This document shows, one piece after another, positions 34,494 through 42,868 of a DNA stretch of 64,000 bases; within the stretch, counting starts at the first letter, position 1, and every line of letters starts with the position of its first letter. The stretch is from Iodidimonas sp. SYSU 1G8 (lineage in GTDB: Bacteria; Pseudomonadota; Alphaproteobacteria; SMXS01), in NCBI RefSeq assembly GCF_039655775.1, contig NZ_JBBYXJ010000002.1, forward strand, positions 1,364,001-1,428,000. The letters are read 5' to 3'. The notes under the pieces were generated by a model that made no database searches, had not been told where the DNA came from, and saw only the letters and a list, made by a program, of their open reading frames with translations. The translations under genes and the position numbers were made by a program.

Positions 34494-34880
34494 ATGCCCA
34501 CCACCCACACCGGCAAGGCGCTCGATCGCAAGGCCCTGACAGGGCCGGCCCTGAGGACATTCTTTCGGATCGCCGAGGCCTGGGGGCTCAAGGAGCACGA
34601 GCAGATGAGCCTCCTGGGTCTGGACAGCCGCTCCACCTTCCAGTCATGGAAGCGCGGCGTCGTATCCGCCATTCCCAAGGATGCGCTGGAGCGCATTTCC
34701 TATGTGATGGGCATCTACAAGGGGCTGCACATCCTGCTGCCCCGGACAGCGGATGACTGGGTGCGCAAGGCCAACAATGCCGCGCCGTTCGGCGGCAGGT
34801 CGGCACTGGACCGCATGATTTCGGGCAATGTGGCCGACCTCTACGCCGTGCGTCAGTACATCGACGCGCAGCGCGGGTGA
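34494..34880 (+). CDS. MbcA/ParS/Xre family antitoxin
   Basis: The 128-residue protein has an N-terminal helical Xre-like region (EHEQMSLLGLDSRSTFQSWK) and the C-terminal toxin-binding domain (YKGLHILLPRTADDWV, SALDRMISGNVADLYAVRQY). It neutralises the RES toxin and should repress its own operon. ATG 34494 has AGAGGAG upstream; an earlier GTG lies inside the operator. The stop overlaps the toxin start as GTGA. Confidence 0.9.
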   Translation: MPTTHTGKALDRKALTGPALRTFFRIAEAWGLKEHEQMSLLGLDSRSTFQSWKRGVVSAIPKDALERISYVMGIYKGLHILLPRTADDWVRKANNAAPFGGRSALDRMISGNVADLYAVRQYIDAQRG

Positions 34881-35569
34881 CCGAGCAGGTTCCCATCACC
34901 GCGATCCGTTGGCGGCCGTGCTACCGGATCGTGCCCAGCCGGTTCCCGCCGGTGTCGCTGTTCGAGGCGGTCGCTGACCCCGAGGACCTGGACGCCGTCT
35001 ACCAGATCGAGGCCATGACCAACGACCGGCTGCGGGACGAGGTGGGCGACCTGTCCCTGGTGCCCGCCGAGGACAGGGTTTCGGGGCCGGGCACGACGCC
35101 GATCATGGCGGCGTTCACCCATCTCAAGCCAATGGGGGACCGGTTCACCGATGGCACCTATGGCGTCTTCTACGCGAGCCTGAGCATCCGGACCGCCGTC
35201 GCCGAGACCAGCCATCACCGTGCGGCCTTCATGGCGTCGACCGCCGAGCCCGCGCAGGAGCTCGACATGCGCGTCTACGCGGTCGATCTCGACGCCGATC
35301 TGCACGACATTCGCGGCATGCGGGACAGCCACCCCGCGTACTATCACCCGGAGAGTTACGAGGTATCCCGCCAGCTCGCCGGCGCGTTCAGAACCGCAGG
35401 GTCGAACGGCATCGTCTATCTCAGTGTTCGCGACAGGTCGGGAGAATGCGCGGCGGTTTTCCGTCCGCGCCTGCTGTCGAACTGCCGCCAGGAACGGCAC
35501 CTGTGCTACGTGTGGGACGGCCGGGCGATATCGACGGTCTACGAGAAGAAGAGCTTTGGTCAGCTATGA
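34877..35569 (+). CDS. RES domain toxin (NAD+-degrading type)
   Basis: The 230-residue RES protein has the YRIVPSRFPP start region, an AVAETSHHR segment with the conserved Glu, and GSNGIVYLSVRD with the conserved Tyr/Ser. Family members deplete NAD+ by phosphorolysis or hydrolysis. It starts with GTG in a 4-bp overlap with the antitoxin. The 230-residue length is at the long end for RES proteins. It sits at the start of an accessory stretch that runs to tRNA-Phe. Confidence 0.9.
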   Translation: MTEQVPITAIRWRPCYRIVPSRFPPVSLFEAVADPEDLDAVYQIEAMTNDRLRDEVGDLSLVPAEDRVSGPGTTPIMAAFTHLKPMGDRFTDGTYGVFYASLSIRTAVAETSHHRAAFMASTAEPAQELDMRVYAVDLDADLHDIRGMRDSHPAYYHPESYEVSRQLAGAFRTAGSNGIVYLSVRDRSGECAAVFRPRLLSNCRQERHLCYVWDGRAISTVYEKKSFGQL

Positions 35570-35632
35570 GAGCTTCCTGGTTGTCCGATGCCCACAGTTT
35601 CTGCCGGCAAACCAAGCACCACGAGCGTTTCC

Positions 35633-35986
35633 TCAGGGGCGGTGGATCAAAACCGGCGGTCCAAGTTGGTTCACGAGCGCGACTTTCTCGCCCTCGCGGC
35701 GTCTCTTAAGTCGGTCTCCTGTTTCGCGAAGGCGTTGCTCAGAGATCTCGTTTAGGCCAATCATTTCGCCTACCACTGCACCGTCGCCGAGAATGATCGT
35801 GCAGTCGATCCTGTGGTCCCATTCCTGTGCTGTGCAAGCCGCGCCGGGAGCAATTGACGAGACCAGTCGTTCCGCTTTCTTTTCGAGCTGCACCCATAAG
35901 CGGGTGAGTTTCTTCCAATCAACACCGGGGTTGGACCCTGAAGGATCGATCTTGGACAGCTCAGCCGCGTATTCCTCGAACGTCAT
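35633..35986 (-). CDS. Hypothetical protein
   Basis: The 117-residue soluble, charged protein (EEYAAELSKIDPSG start; DCTIILGDGAVVGEMIGLN core) has no recognised family. It is opposite in orientation to its neighbours and lacks a clear ribosome site. It may be a genuine accessory-region gene. Confidence 0.5.
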   Translation of the reverse strand: MTFEEYAAELSKIDPSGSNPGVDWKKLTRLWVQLEKKAERLVSSIAPGAACTAQEWDHRIDCTIILGDGAVVGEMIGLNEISEQRLRETGDRLKRRREGEKVALVNQLGPPVLIHRP

Positions 35987-36063
35987 GCGGCAGAATAGCG
36001 CAATGCGAGATGAGCGCCATCAGCTCTTCATGTAGTCTCTGTTGGCTTTTGGAGTATTACTCG

Positions 36064-36552
36064 ATGATCAATCGACGTGAAGCTATTGCCGTAACCCTCA
36101 TAGCGGGAGCGTTTCTGTCGTCTCCCGCAGCGGCCTGTAGGTCGCCAGCTCCAAAGGACAGAAATGGCTATGCCGGGGCCATGGACGCTTTTCTGGCAGC
36201 CTGGTGGGCGCGAGATTTCGAAGGGTTCCTCAAGCCATTTCGTTACCCCGACCGTCGCGACCCGCTACCTGGCCGGGTATTGTTCGATGCCCATTACACT
36301 GAGCGCGTGGTTCGCTTTCGTGGGGGCCTGCTGTTCAATGGCGCTTCGGCTGTTGTTCAGGTCGTCACCCCGCAGCAGCCGGATCACAAACACGGGATTT
36401 GCGGCGGTCACGCGCAGTCCGACCTGTTCCTGGTGACGTTTTACCCAGGTCTCGATGCCCCTGTCATGAACACGGTGCAGTTCCTCGCGACGGATGTCCT
36501 CGCAGAAACCGAATGGGAGCATTTACCGGGCGCACCAGATGCGAAGATTTGA
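36064..36552 (+). CDS. Exported hypothetical protein
   Basis: The 162-residue protein has an N-terminal RREAIAVTLIAGAFLSS signal, cleaved near PAAAC; the cysteine could make it a lipoprotein. A small domain of about 125 residues follows with AMDAFLAAWWARDFEGF and HKHGICGGH. The AMDAFLAAW start recalls SnoaL/NTF2-like folds, but weakly. ATG 36064 has GGAG upstream at long spacing. Confidence 0.55.
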   Translation: MINRREAIAVTLIAGAFLSSPAAACRSPAPKDRNGYAGAMDAFLAAWWARDFEGFLKPFRYPDRRDPLPGRVLFDAHYTERVVRFRGGLLFNGASAVVQVVTPQQPDHKHGICGGHAQSDLFLVTFYPGLDAPVMNTVQFLATDVLAETEWEHLPGAPDAKI

Positions 36553-36862
36553 AATTATGGAAAGTTAAAGATTATCGACACGGGATAGAGATCAGCGCCT
36601 ATGGCCGATCGGTTAAAAATACTCGGAGTTACGTGACACTTAACCATTATTTCAATATTGTCCCCTATGGCCGTATGCGAGCGGTCGTCCGGAAGAGTTT
36701 ATCGTAGCATCGCCGGCACACCCATGGGATGGGATAATGTGGCAGGTTAGGAATACAGACAGAGGCGAGCCGAGAGATGTCCCCTGCCGCCCTATCAATA
36801 GTGGTCATTACTTTACCGCGACCGGAATTCAAAATAATATTTTCAGAAGTAAACCTAAGGAA
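36553..36862. other. AT-rich 310-bp gap
   Basis: No gene is supported. The sequence is clearly more AT-rich than the housekeeping regions. It probably holds the promoter of the DUF6438 gene, but no confident -35/-10 pair was found. Confidence 0.4.
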
Positions 36863-37954
36863 ATGGTGATTGAATTGGCAGTTCTCTCCGGCTTTCAACC
36901 CAAGATTTTGGCGCTCATTTCAATGACTTCTCTTTCTGTGCTGTCTATTTCAAATACTATCGCCGCTCCACCAATTGATCCAGCTAGGGCATCAATTACC
37001 TTAAAAAGGTCGACGTGTTACGGCCCTTGCCCCGCTTATGAAGTCAAGATTCACGGCGATGGGCGCGTGCAGTTTTCAACGGAAACGGCATCTATGGCGG
37101 AGGTAGACCCCGCAAGAAGGAAGTTTGCCAGCTCCGAGGGAGTTCTCCTTCCAGGCACACATGAAGACTGGATCACACCGGAGGCAGTAAAAGATTTAAT
37201 CGGAAAATTTCAAGCAGCTGGCTTCTGGCACCTGAAGAATGAGTACATCATTGGAATAGTCGATCTGCCGACCTACAGCCTCACCATCGACACGGGTCAG
37301 CAGCGGAAGACTGTTGTCGAACAAGCGGGCAGCAGATGGGTTCGCATGCCGCCAGTCGTCACCGACCTCCAAAATGCCACCGACCAGGTGGCTGGGACGG
37401 ACCGTTGGGTTATCGGCAGTCCGGCACTGATATCCTGGTTGGAACGCGTCCGTTTCGATTTTCGCTCGCCCCATGCAGCAGAGTTAGCGGCTGCTGGTGA
37501 ATGGGGTAAAGCGTCCGAGGCTATGGTCGGCGCTTTAATCGACAGAGGAGCGCCGCTGGATCAGCCCGTCTCACCAGGTGGCATAACCATGCTCGAGACG
37601 GAGGCTGCGGGTATGAGCCTTATCAAAGCTGCAATTAAGCGTGGCCATGCAGGCGTGTTTAATCGGCTGATGGCTCTCGGTTGGTTGGATCGCCTTGGAA
37701 AACTCAAGGCTGCGGAATATTTCGCCCAGTCGGCGGCGGGTTGCTCGCCTGCGCTGGTGGACGCTGTCGCGGATGCGGGGGTGGACATAGACCTAAGTGC
37801 CCCTCCACCGCCGAATGATTATTTGCCCGATTCGCGTGGCAGGACGGCACTTGCCAGACTGCAAACGTCTCATGCGTGTCAGGACGATGAAGCGCGCCGC
37901 GCCCAGACGGTGGCGCGTTTGATTGCGAGGGGCGCAAAACCCAAACCATCTTGA
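36863..37954 (+). CDS. DUF6438 protein with ankyrin-like C-terminus
   Basis: The protein of about 363 residues has a signal-like N-terminus (KILALISMTSLSVLSISN), a DUF6438 domain (ITLKRSTCYGPCPAYEVKIH, with the CYGPCPAYEV core) and a C-terminal half with ankyrin-like spacing (AALTDRGAPLD, IKAAIKRGHAGVFNRLMA, VDAVADAGVDIDL). ATG 36863 follows TAAGG; an earlier ATG at 36737 and a later one are possible. The base composition is more AT-rich than the chromosome around it, suggesting acquired DNA. Confidence 0.7.
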   Translation: MVIELAVLSGFQPKILALISMTSLSVLSISNTIAAPPIDPARASITLKRSTCYGPCPAYEVKIHGDGRVQFSTETASMAEVDPARRKFASSEGVLLPGTHEDWITPEAVKDLIGKFQAAGFWHLKNEYIIGIVDLPTYSLTIDTGQQRKTVVEQAGSRWVRMPPVVTDLQNATDQVAGTDRWVIGSPALISWLERVRFDFRSPHAAELAAAGEWGKASEAMVGALIDRGAPLDQPVSPGGITMLETEAAGMSLIKAAIKRGHAGVFNRLMALGWLDRLGKLKAAEYFAQSAAGCSPALVDAVADAGVDIDLSAPPPPNDYLPDSRGRTALARLQTSHACQDDEARRAQTVARLIARGAKPKPS

Positions 37955-38035
37955 TAGGTCCAAAGCACCTGGAGTCTGGCGTGCGCTATCACGCACCAGA
38001 TCGGAAAACTGCTCTCTAATATTCCCCGACACAGC

Positions 38036-38159
38036 CTTGACCGAGGCGCTACGCCGGGCCGAGGCCGTCGGCCGCCCGGTCTGCGCCGCATCGTTTATCG
38101 CCAGTGTGGAGACAGGGACCCACGGCACGCTCAAGCCCGGCAGCAGGGCAACTCACTAG
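38036..38159 (+). pseudogene. Remnant of a REP-associated tyrosine transposase C-terminus
   Basis: The frame gives ALRRAEAVGRPVCAASFI, then a TLKPGSRATH-like tail, resembling the end of REP-associated (TnpA-REP) transposases, which finish with a GRPLG...F...LE...GRTLRPGKRG pattern. Nothing of the catalytic HUH or Tyr region remains upstream. It is probably a decayed fragment. Confidence 0.4.
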
Positions 38160-38177
38160 CTGCGCATAGAGATCCCA

Positions 38178-38746
38178 CTATAATCCTAGAGGATGCTCCG
38201 AAAGCCAATCCTTGTGTCGTTCTGACATTCGCTGGACTTGCGCAACGTCGGGCAGAAACAGATCAACGCCGCCGTCATAAGGCGCGAAGATCGCACCATT
38301 CGCGGCCATCCAAAGCGTCGGCCCGCCCTTCTCATCCGCCACTGCAAGAAGCAAATCGTCGAACCGACCAGGCGACCAACTAGTTGGGACGGCATAAACC
38401 CGCCAAGGGCGATCTTCTTCGTCGTCTAGGAGAAACGTTGAGACGAAAGACAACCCCAGCTCGCGGGTGGCCCGGAAGGGATCGTATTGATCTGCTGTGT
38501 GATCTCATCGGCCTGCGTCGTCCAATGGGGCTGAACAATTCAGCACGGGTCCGTGCCAAGCACTTCCTCAGCTAGAGCGTTGTGACGAGCCAATAGAATT
38601 GAACGCTCGTCGTCGTTGTCAGCATAGCGTTTCGAGGCAGGCAGGGAATGAAAGCGCAACCAGTTTTCCGCCCCGGCATCTCGCATCATCCAGCCGACTG
38701 GTCGTTCACCAGCGTGATAACTCGCCCAAGCATTTTCGAATGACAT
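38178..38746 (-). pseudogene. Broken gene: in-frame stop plus frameshift
   Basis: Two pieces read as one protein of about 189 residues. The first (from 38746) runs through WLRFHSLPASKRYAD and LARHNALAEEVLGTDPC, then meets TGA at 38540-38542. In the same frame it continues IVQPHWTTQADEI, then a shift is needed to enter YDPFRATRELGLSFVSTF and the rest of the second piece, ending SEHPLGL. The 569-bp span is not divisible by three, as expected. The parent family is not certain (DUF3885-like pattern). Sequencing error is an alternative. Confidence 0.6.
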
Positions 38747-38881
38747 CTTGTGAGTGTGGCAGGCGAGCGCCTGTATGTCTGCTCTTCAACCCATCCCGGA
38801 CATAGGCCTTAGTGCCAAAGCAATCGCCGTATAATCAGCAGCGCTCGCGAAGCCAGCGATATGGAGGAGGAGAAGGGCTGA

Positions 38882-38957
38882 TGGTGCCCAGGGGCGGAAT
38901 CGAACCACCGACACTGCGATTTTCAGTCGCATGCTCTACCAACTGAGCTACCTGGGC
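38882..38957 (-). tRNA. tRNA-Phe (GAA)
   Basis: The minus strand reads a 76-base tRNA with a 7-bp acceptor stem (GCCCAGG with CCTGGGC), anticodon loop CTGAAAA giving GAA, T-loop GGTTCGATTCC, and an encoded CCA end. Its 3' end faces the accessory stretch at lower coordinates. Confidence 0.96.
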
Positions 38958-39049
38958 CCATTCGAGGGGCCGCTTGGTTCCGGCCCGGGACGGCGGTTTA
39001 TAGGCCCTCGCCTCCGGCTTGTCCAGAGGCGCGAACGGGTTTTTCGCGA

Positions 39050-39244
39050 TCAGTTTTCCTCGTCGCCTTCGCTCATGCTGTCGTCGCCCTCGATGACGTA
39101 GCGGCCGTCGAGCCAGCGGCCAAGGTCGATGTCGCCGCAGCGTTTGGAACAGAACGGCATGTAGCGCTCCACCGCCGGTTTGCGGCAGATCGGGCAGGCG
39201 CGGGCGGGGCCGGGCGGAGTGGGAGGCTGGGACATGTCATTCAT
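39050..39244 (-). CDS. yacG: DNA gyrase inhibitor YacG
   Basis: The 64-residue zinc-ribbon protein has the YacG CPIC and CSKRC ligands, then GDIDLGRWLDGRYVI. It binds GyrB and limits gyrase. It overlaps the 3' end of the RNase gene by 8 bp. Two Met codons lie at the start; either can be used. Confidence 0.93.
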   Translation of the reverse strand: MNDMSQPPTPPGPARACPICRKPAVERYMPFCSKRCGDIDLGRWLDGRYVIEGDDSMSEGDEEN

Positions 39245-40697
39245 CGGTCTGAGCTCGGATATGGGGCTGGATCTCGGGCCTGTCCAGGGGACGGCGCCCG
39301 TCGGCCGTCAACAAGGGCGGCTTGCCGGCGATGTCCGACAGCGCTTCGGGCCGCGCCTCGAGCCAGGCGATCACCGCCGGATGCGCGGTGACGGCAAGGC
39401 GCGCGCCGGGCGAGGCGGCGGCTTCCGCGCGCAGGCGGCGCAGCACGTCATAGCCGGTCGATTCGGCGGTGCGCCGGCGGCGCTGGGCGGCGATGTCGCG
39501 GCGGCCGGCCAGGAAGTCGGGCAGCGCTTCGCGGCCGCGGCGGCGGCTCACCTCGCACAGTCCCATGCGCGACCAGCCGAGCACCGAGGCGGGTGACCGG
39601 TCGCCCGCCAGCGCCTCGCGCAGGGTATCGAGCACCCGGTCGCGGTGCTTGGGGCTTTCCATGTGGATGAAGTCGATCAGGATCATGCCGCCGATGTCGC
39701 GCAGGCGGATCTGGCGCGCGATCAGCGGCGCGGCGCGCAGATTGGTGGTGAAGGCGGTCTGCTCGCGGCTCGATTCGGCGGTGCCGTCGCCCGAATTGAC
39801 GTCGATCACGGTCAGCGCCTCGCCGGTCTCGACGGTAATCCAGCCGCCGCCGTCCAGGTCGAGCCGGGTCTCCAGCAGGCTGTCGATGGCCGCCTCGATT
39901 CCCGCGGCCTCGAACAGCGGCGTGTGGCCGGCATGGACCTCCAGCAGGGGCAGCAGCTCGGGCTGGCCGCGCTGCAGGTGGGCCCGGGCCTCGGCATGCA
40001 GGGCGCGGCCGTCGACCGTGATGGCGGACAGGCCGGGCCGGGCCAGGTCGCGCAGAATGCGCGCGGCGGGCGGCAGGTCGGTCTGCAGGCAGGCGGGCGT
40101 ATCGGCGGCGGCGGCGCGCGCCTTCAGGCCGAGCCAGCGGTCGCGCAGCGCGCGGGCCTCGTCGAGGATGTCAGCGATCGCCGCTGATTGGGCGGCGGTG
40201 CGGATCACGAAGCCGCCGTCGCCCACGGCATCGGCGGCCTGGCGGGCGGCATCCTCCAGCCGCGCGCGCTGCGCCTCCTCGCGGATGGCGCCGGACAGCA
40301 CGTTGTCGCGGCGGAACGGGTGATAGACCAGCAGGCGGCCCGGCAGGGTCACCAGCGTGGTCAGGCCGGGACCCTTGTCGCCGACCGGATCGCGCGTCGC
40401 CTCGACCAGCAGAAGCTCGCCCTGGTGCACGACGCGCTCGATGCGGCGGGCGTCGCCATCCTCGACAAGCGCGCCGACATGCTTGGCCGACAGGAAGCCG
40501 GGCAGGGACGTGCCGGGAAGGGTGACGAAGGCCGCCTGCAGCGACGGCTCCACCGCGGCCACGCGGCCGACATAGATGTTGCCGACCAGGCTTTCATGGC
40601 CTTCCCGGTCGATATGGATCTCGGCGACTTCGCCATCCTCGATCAGCGCGGCGCGGACCTCGCCGGGAACGGCGTCGATCAGCAGCGCGCGGGTCAT
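39237..40697 (-). CDS. Ribonuclease E/G family protein without zinc-link cysteines
   Basis: The 486-residue protein has an N-terminal S1-like domain (NIYVGRVAAVEPSLQAAFV) and the RNase E/G catalytic core, with both catalytic aspartates (LTVIDVNSGDG and MILIDFIHM, equivalent to D303 and D346 of E. coli RNase E). The CPxC zinc-link motif that joins RNase E protomers is absent: GLCEVSRRRGREALPDF runs straight into the C-terminal helices. ATG 40697 overlaps the maf stop as ATGA. It is probably an RNase G-type mRNA/rRNA processing enzyme. Confidence 0.9.
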   Translation of the reverse strand: MTRALLIDAVPGEVRAALIEDGEVAEIHIDREGHESLVGNIYVGRVAAVEPSLQAAFVTLPGTSLPGFLSAKHVGALVEDGDARRIERVVHQGELLLVEATRDPVGDKGPGLTTLVTLPGRLLVYHPFRRDNVLSGAIREEAQRARLEDAARQAADAVGDGGFVIRTAAQSAAIADILDEARALRDRWLGLKARAAAADTPACLQTDLPPAARILRDLARPGLSAITVDGRALHAEARAHLQRGQPELLPLLEVHAGHTPLFEAAGIEAAIDSLLETRLDLDGGGWITVETGEALTVIDVNSGDGTAESSREQTAFTTNLRAAPLIARQIRLRDIGGMILIDFIHMESPKHRDRVLDTLREALAGDRSPASVLGWSRMGLCEVSRRRGREALPDFLAGRRDIAAQRRRRTAESTGYDVLRRLRAEAAASPGARLAVTAHPAVIAWLEARPEALSDIAGKPPLLTADGRRPLDRPEIQPHIRAQTDE

Positions 40698-41308
40698 CTC
40701 AGCGACCGGGCCGGGGCATACCCGGCGCCCGCCAGCATGGAGACGACCTCGAACACGGGCAGGCCGACCACATTGGTATAGGAGCCGTTCACGGCGCGGA
40801 TGAAGGCCGCGGCAAGGCCCTGGATGGCATAGCCGCCCGCCTTGCCCTGCCATTCGTCCGAGGCGAGATAGGTCGCCAGCTCGGTCTCGCCGAGACGCTT
40901 GAAGGTGACGGCGGTCTCGACCGTGCGGCGGCGGGCGCGGCCGTCCGGGCCGATCAGGGTCACGCCGGTGAAGACGCGGTGCCGCCGGCCGGACAGCAAC
41001 TCGAGGCAGCGGCGCGCGTCGTCTTGCGTCTCGGCCTTGGGCAGGATGCGCCGGCCGACGCCGACGACCGTATCGGCCGCCAGCACGAAATCGGCCGGAT
41101 GCAGCGCCGCGATGGCCGAGGCCTTGTCGTCGGCAAGTCGCGCGGCGTGCGGACGTGGCAATTCGCCCTTGCGCGGCGTCTCGTCGACGTCGGCGGGAAC
41201 GGTCAGGTCGGGGGGCAGGGTCACCTGGTCCAGCAACTGGCGCCGGCGCGGCGACGCGCTGGCCAGTATCAGGCGCGCCCCGTGAGCGGTATCACCTGGC
41301 GCGGCCAT
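40694..41308 (-). CDS. maf: Maf family nucleotide pyrophosphatase
   Basis: The 204-residue protein has the Maf signature ILASASPRRRQLLDQV and the catalytic Asp in VLAADTVVGV. It hydrolyses non-canonical or modified nucleoside triphosphates. It lies between infA and the RNase gene, a conserved order in alphaproteobacteria, with 7 bp before it and a 4-bp overlap after it. Confidence 0.93.
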   Translation of the reverse strand: MAAPGDTAHGARLILASASPRRRQLLDQVTLPPDLTVPADVDETPRKGELPRPHAARLADDKASAIAALHPADFVLAADTVVGVGRRILPKAETQDDARRCLELLSGRRHRVFTGVTLIGPDGRARRRTVETAVTFKRLGETELATYLASDEWQGKAGGYAIQGLAAAFIRAVNGSYTNVVGLPVFEVVSMLAGAGYAPARSLR

Positions 41309-41315
41309 GACGGGA

Positions 41316-41534
41316 CTATTTATAGCGGTAGGTGATCCGACCCTTGGTCAGGTCGTAGGGGGTCATTTCGACCAGCACCTTGTCGCCCTGCAGCACGCGG
41401 ATGCGGTGCTTGCGCATCTTGCCCGCGGTGTGCGCCAGCACCTCGTGTTCGTTGTCCAGCTTCACGCGGAACATCGCGTTCGGCAGAAGTTCGACGACGG
41501 TACCGGGAAACTCGAGCAGTTCTTCTTTCGCCAT
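41316..41534 (-). CDS. infA: Translation initiation factor IF-1
   Basis: The 72-residue S1-fold protein runs from [19 protein letters not shown] to ITYRYK, the full length of IF-1. It binds the ribosomal A site during initiation. It leads the infA-maf-RNase-yacG operon. Confidence 0.97.
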   Translation of the reverse strand: MAKEELLEFPGTVVELLPNAMFRVKLDNEHEVLAHTAGKMRKHRIRVLQGDKVLVEMTPYDLTKGRITYRYK

Positions 41535-41634
41535 GGGCGGGTTTACAAGCCTCTCTTGATCTCGAAGGTGGCGTATAAATGAGCGAGGACGCGCGCGGAT
41601 GCAAGGCTTTTGCCGCTTTCGCGGGCTGGAGGCC

Positions 41635-41982
41635 TCAGCCTTCGCACCGGGCGTGGACCAGGGGCATGGCCTCGGCGATGCGGTCCTGGGTCTCGGCGAG
41701 CTGCTCGGGCGACAGCTTGTGCCTGTCCATCAACCGCATGATGTCGTCGCGCGTGGCCTTGCCGGTGCCGCCCAGCAGGATGAAACTTGTAAAGACGGCA
41801 TAGCCTTGTGGGCCCAGCGCCTGCTTCATCCCAGCGGACACGCAGCTGCAGTAATCGCCTGACTGGCCGTCACGCGTACAGTCGCGCACCACCACTTCCT
41901 CGTAGTCCGGGACACAGGCCGCCACCAGCGATGCGGTCGACAGGATCAGTGCCGCGCGCCGGGCGCGGCCGGTCAGCGGCAT
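41635..41982 (-). CDS. Lipoprotein, second of a tandem pair
   Basis: Starting at ATG 41982, the 115-residue product has a lipobox (SLVAAC) and a small domain with [21 protein letters not shown] and a late ARCEG. It overlaps the upstream lipoprotein gene by 10 bp. The DG...YCxC pattern is shared with its neighbour. The frame extends upstream, but the lipobox fixes this start. Family unknown. Confidence 0.75.
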   Translation of the reverse strand: MPLTGRARRAALILSTASLVAACVPDYEEVVVRDCTRDGQSGDYCSCVSAGMKQALGPQGYAVFTSFILLGGTGKATRDDIMRLMDRHKLSPEQLAETQDRIAEAMPLVHARCEG

Positions 41983-42299
41983 TGCCGCTCCGCCTTCATG
42001 GATACGCCCATGACGGCGAACTGGAACGCCATGAAGTCCGCGGCGTCGGTTTCCTGCATGATCTTTTCCTCGGCGGCCTCGGCCGTCGCGCCGTCCTTGC
42101 CCAGATCGGACATCCGGACCAGCAGTTTGCGGTGATCGTCGCCCAGATCGGCGGCGAGCACTTCGGCGCGGCACTGGCAGTATTCCTGTTCACCGCCATC
42201 CCTGACGCAGCTCTTGGCGAGGACCGATTCGTCGTCGTTGCCGCAGGCGGCCAGCAGGACGGGGACGAGCAACATCACGGTTCTGGCGATGCGGGGCAT
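41973..42299 (-). CDS. Lipoprotein, first of a tandem pair
   Basis: The 108-residue lipoprotein (lipobox VLLAAC, start ATG 42299 with AGGAGAG) contains KSCVRDGGEQEYCQCRAEVL and ends KAERQCR, matching the layout of the downstream lipoprotein. The two are probably a tandem duplication. Function is unknown; the cysteines suggest two disulfides in a periplasmic domain. Confidence 0.75.
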   Translation of the reverse strand: MPRIARTVMLLVPVLLAACGNDDESVLAKSCVRDGGEQEYCQCRAEVLAADLGDDHRKLLVRMSDLGKDGATAEAAEEKIMQETDAADFMAFQFAVMGVSMKAERQCR

Positions 42300-42400
42300 G
42301 AAACTCTCCTGGAAGCGGGGCCGGCTTGTTTCGCGCGGCTCCCGTCGGTCCCCCAACCGGACACCACGGTATGCATGCGGCGCCGAAGGGCAACAGCTTT

Positions 42401-42862
42401 TTAGCCGGAAGACCGGCCTCCGGTCGAGAACCGATCCCGGATCTTGCGCATCAGCTGGTCGCGCAGTTCCCGGTAGGCGTCAAGAATCTGTTCGCGGCTG
42501 CCGGTGGTCAGGCTGGGGTCCATGGTCGGCCAGTATTCCACCTCGCAGGCCATGGTGCGGGTCAGTTCCATGGCGTTGTGCTGGGCCTGCGGCGTCATGG
42601 TGATGACCAGATCGAAGGAGGTATCCTCCAGATCATCGAAGCTCTTGGGCTTGTGTTTCGTCATGTCGACGCCGATCTCGTCCATCACCGTGACCATGAA
42701 CGGGTCCAGCACGCCGGGCCGCACGCCGGCGGAATCGAAATAGATTTTCTTGCCGAACATGTAGCGTGCGATGCCCAGCGCCATCGGCGACCGCACGGCG
42801 TTCAGGTTACAGGCAAACAGGACGCTGTCCGGCAGGTCGTCGTCGGGCCGCGCCTGGCTCAT
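42401..42862 (-). CDS. Low-molecular-weight protein tyrosine phosphatase family
   Basis: The 153-residue protein has the P-loop CX5R(S) at Cys18-Arg24-Ser25 (FACNLNAVRSPMA) and a late WPTMDPS that supplies the general-acid Asp. It is of the arsenate-reductase-like subfamily placed with hisD and UPF0262 in alphaproteobacteria. It probably dephosphorylates a phosphotyrosine protein or small molecule. Confidence 0.9.
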   Translation of the reverse strand: MSQARPDDDLPDSVLFACNLNAVRSPMALGIARYMFGKKIYFDSAGVRPGVLDPFMVTVMDEIGVDMTKHKPKSFDDLEDTSFDLVITMTPQAQHNAMELTRTMACEVEYWPTMDPSLTTGSREQILDAYRELRDQLMRKIRDRFSTGGRSSG

Positions 42863-42868
42863 GCGGCA

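Noticed and set aside
38882-38957. Attachment-site repeat of the tRNA-Phe 3' end
   Set aside because: No second copy of the 3' end sequence was found in the window, and there is no integrase.
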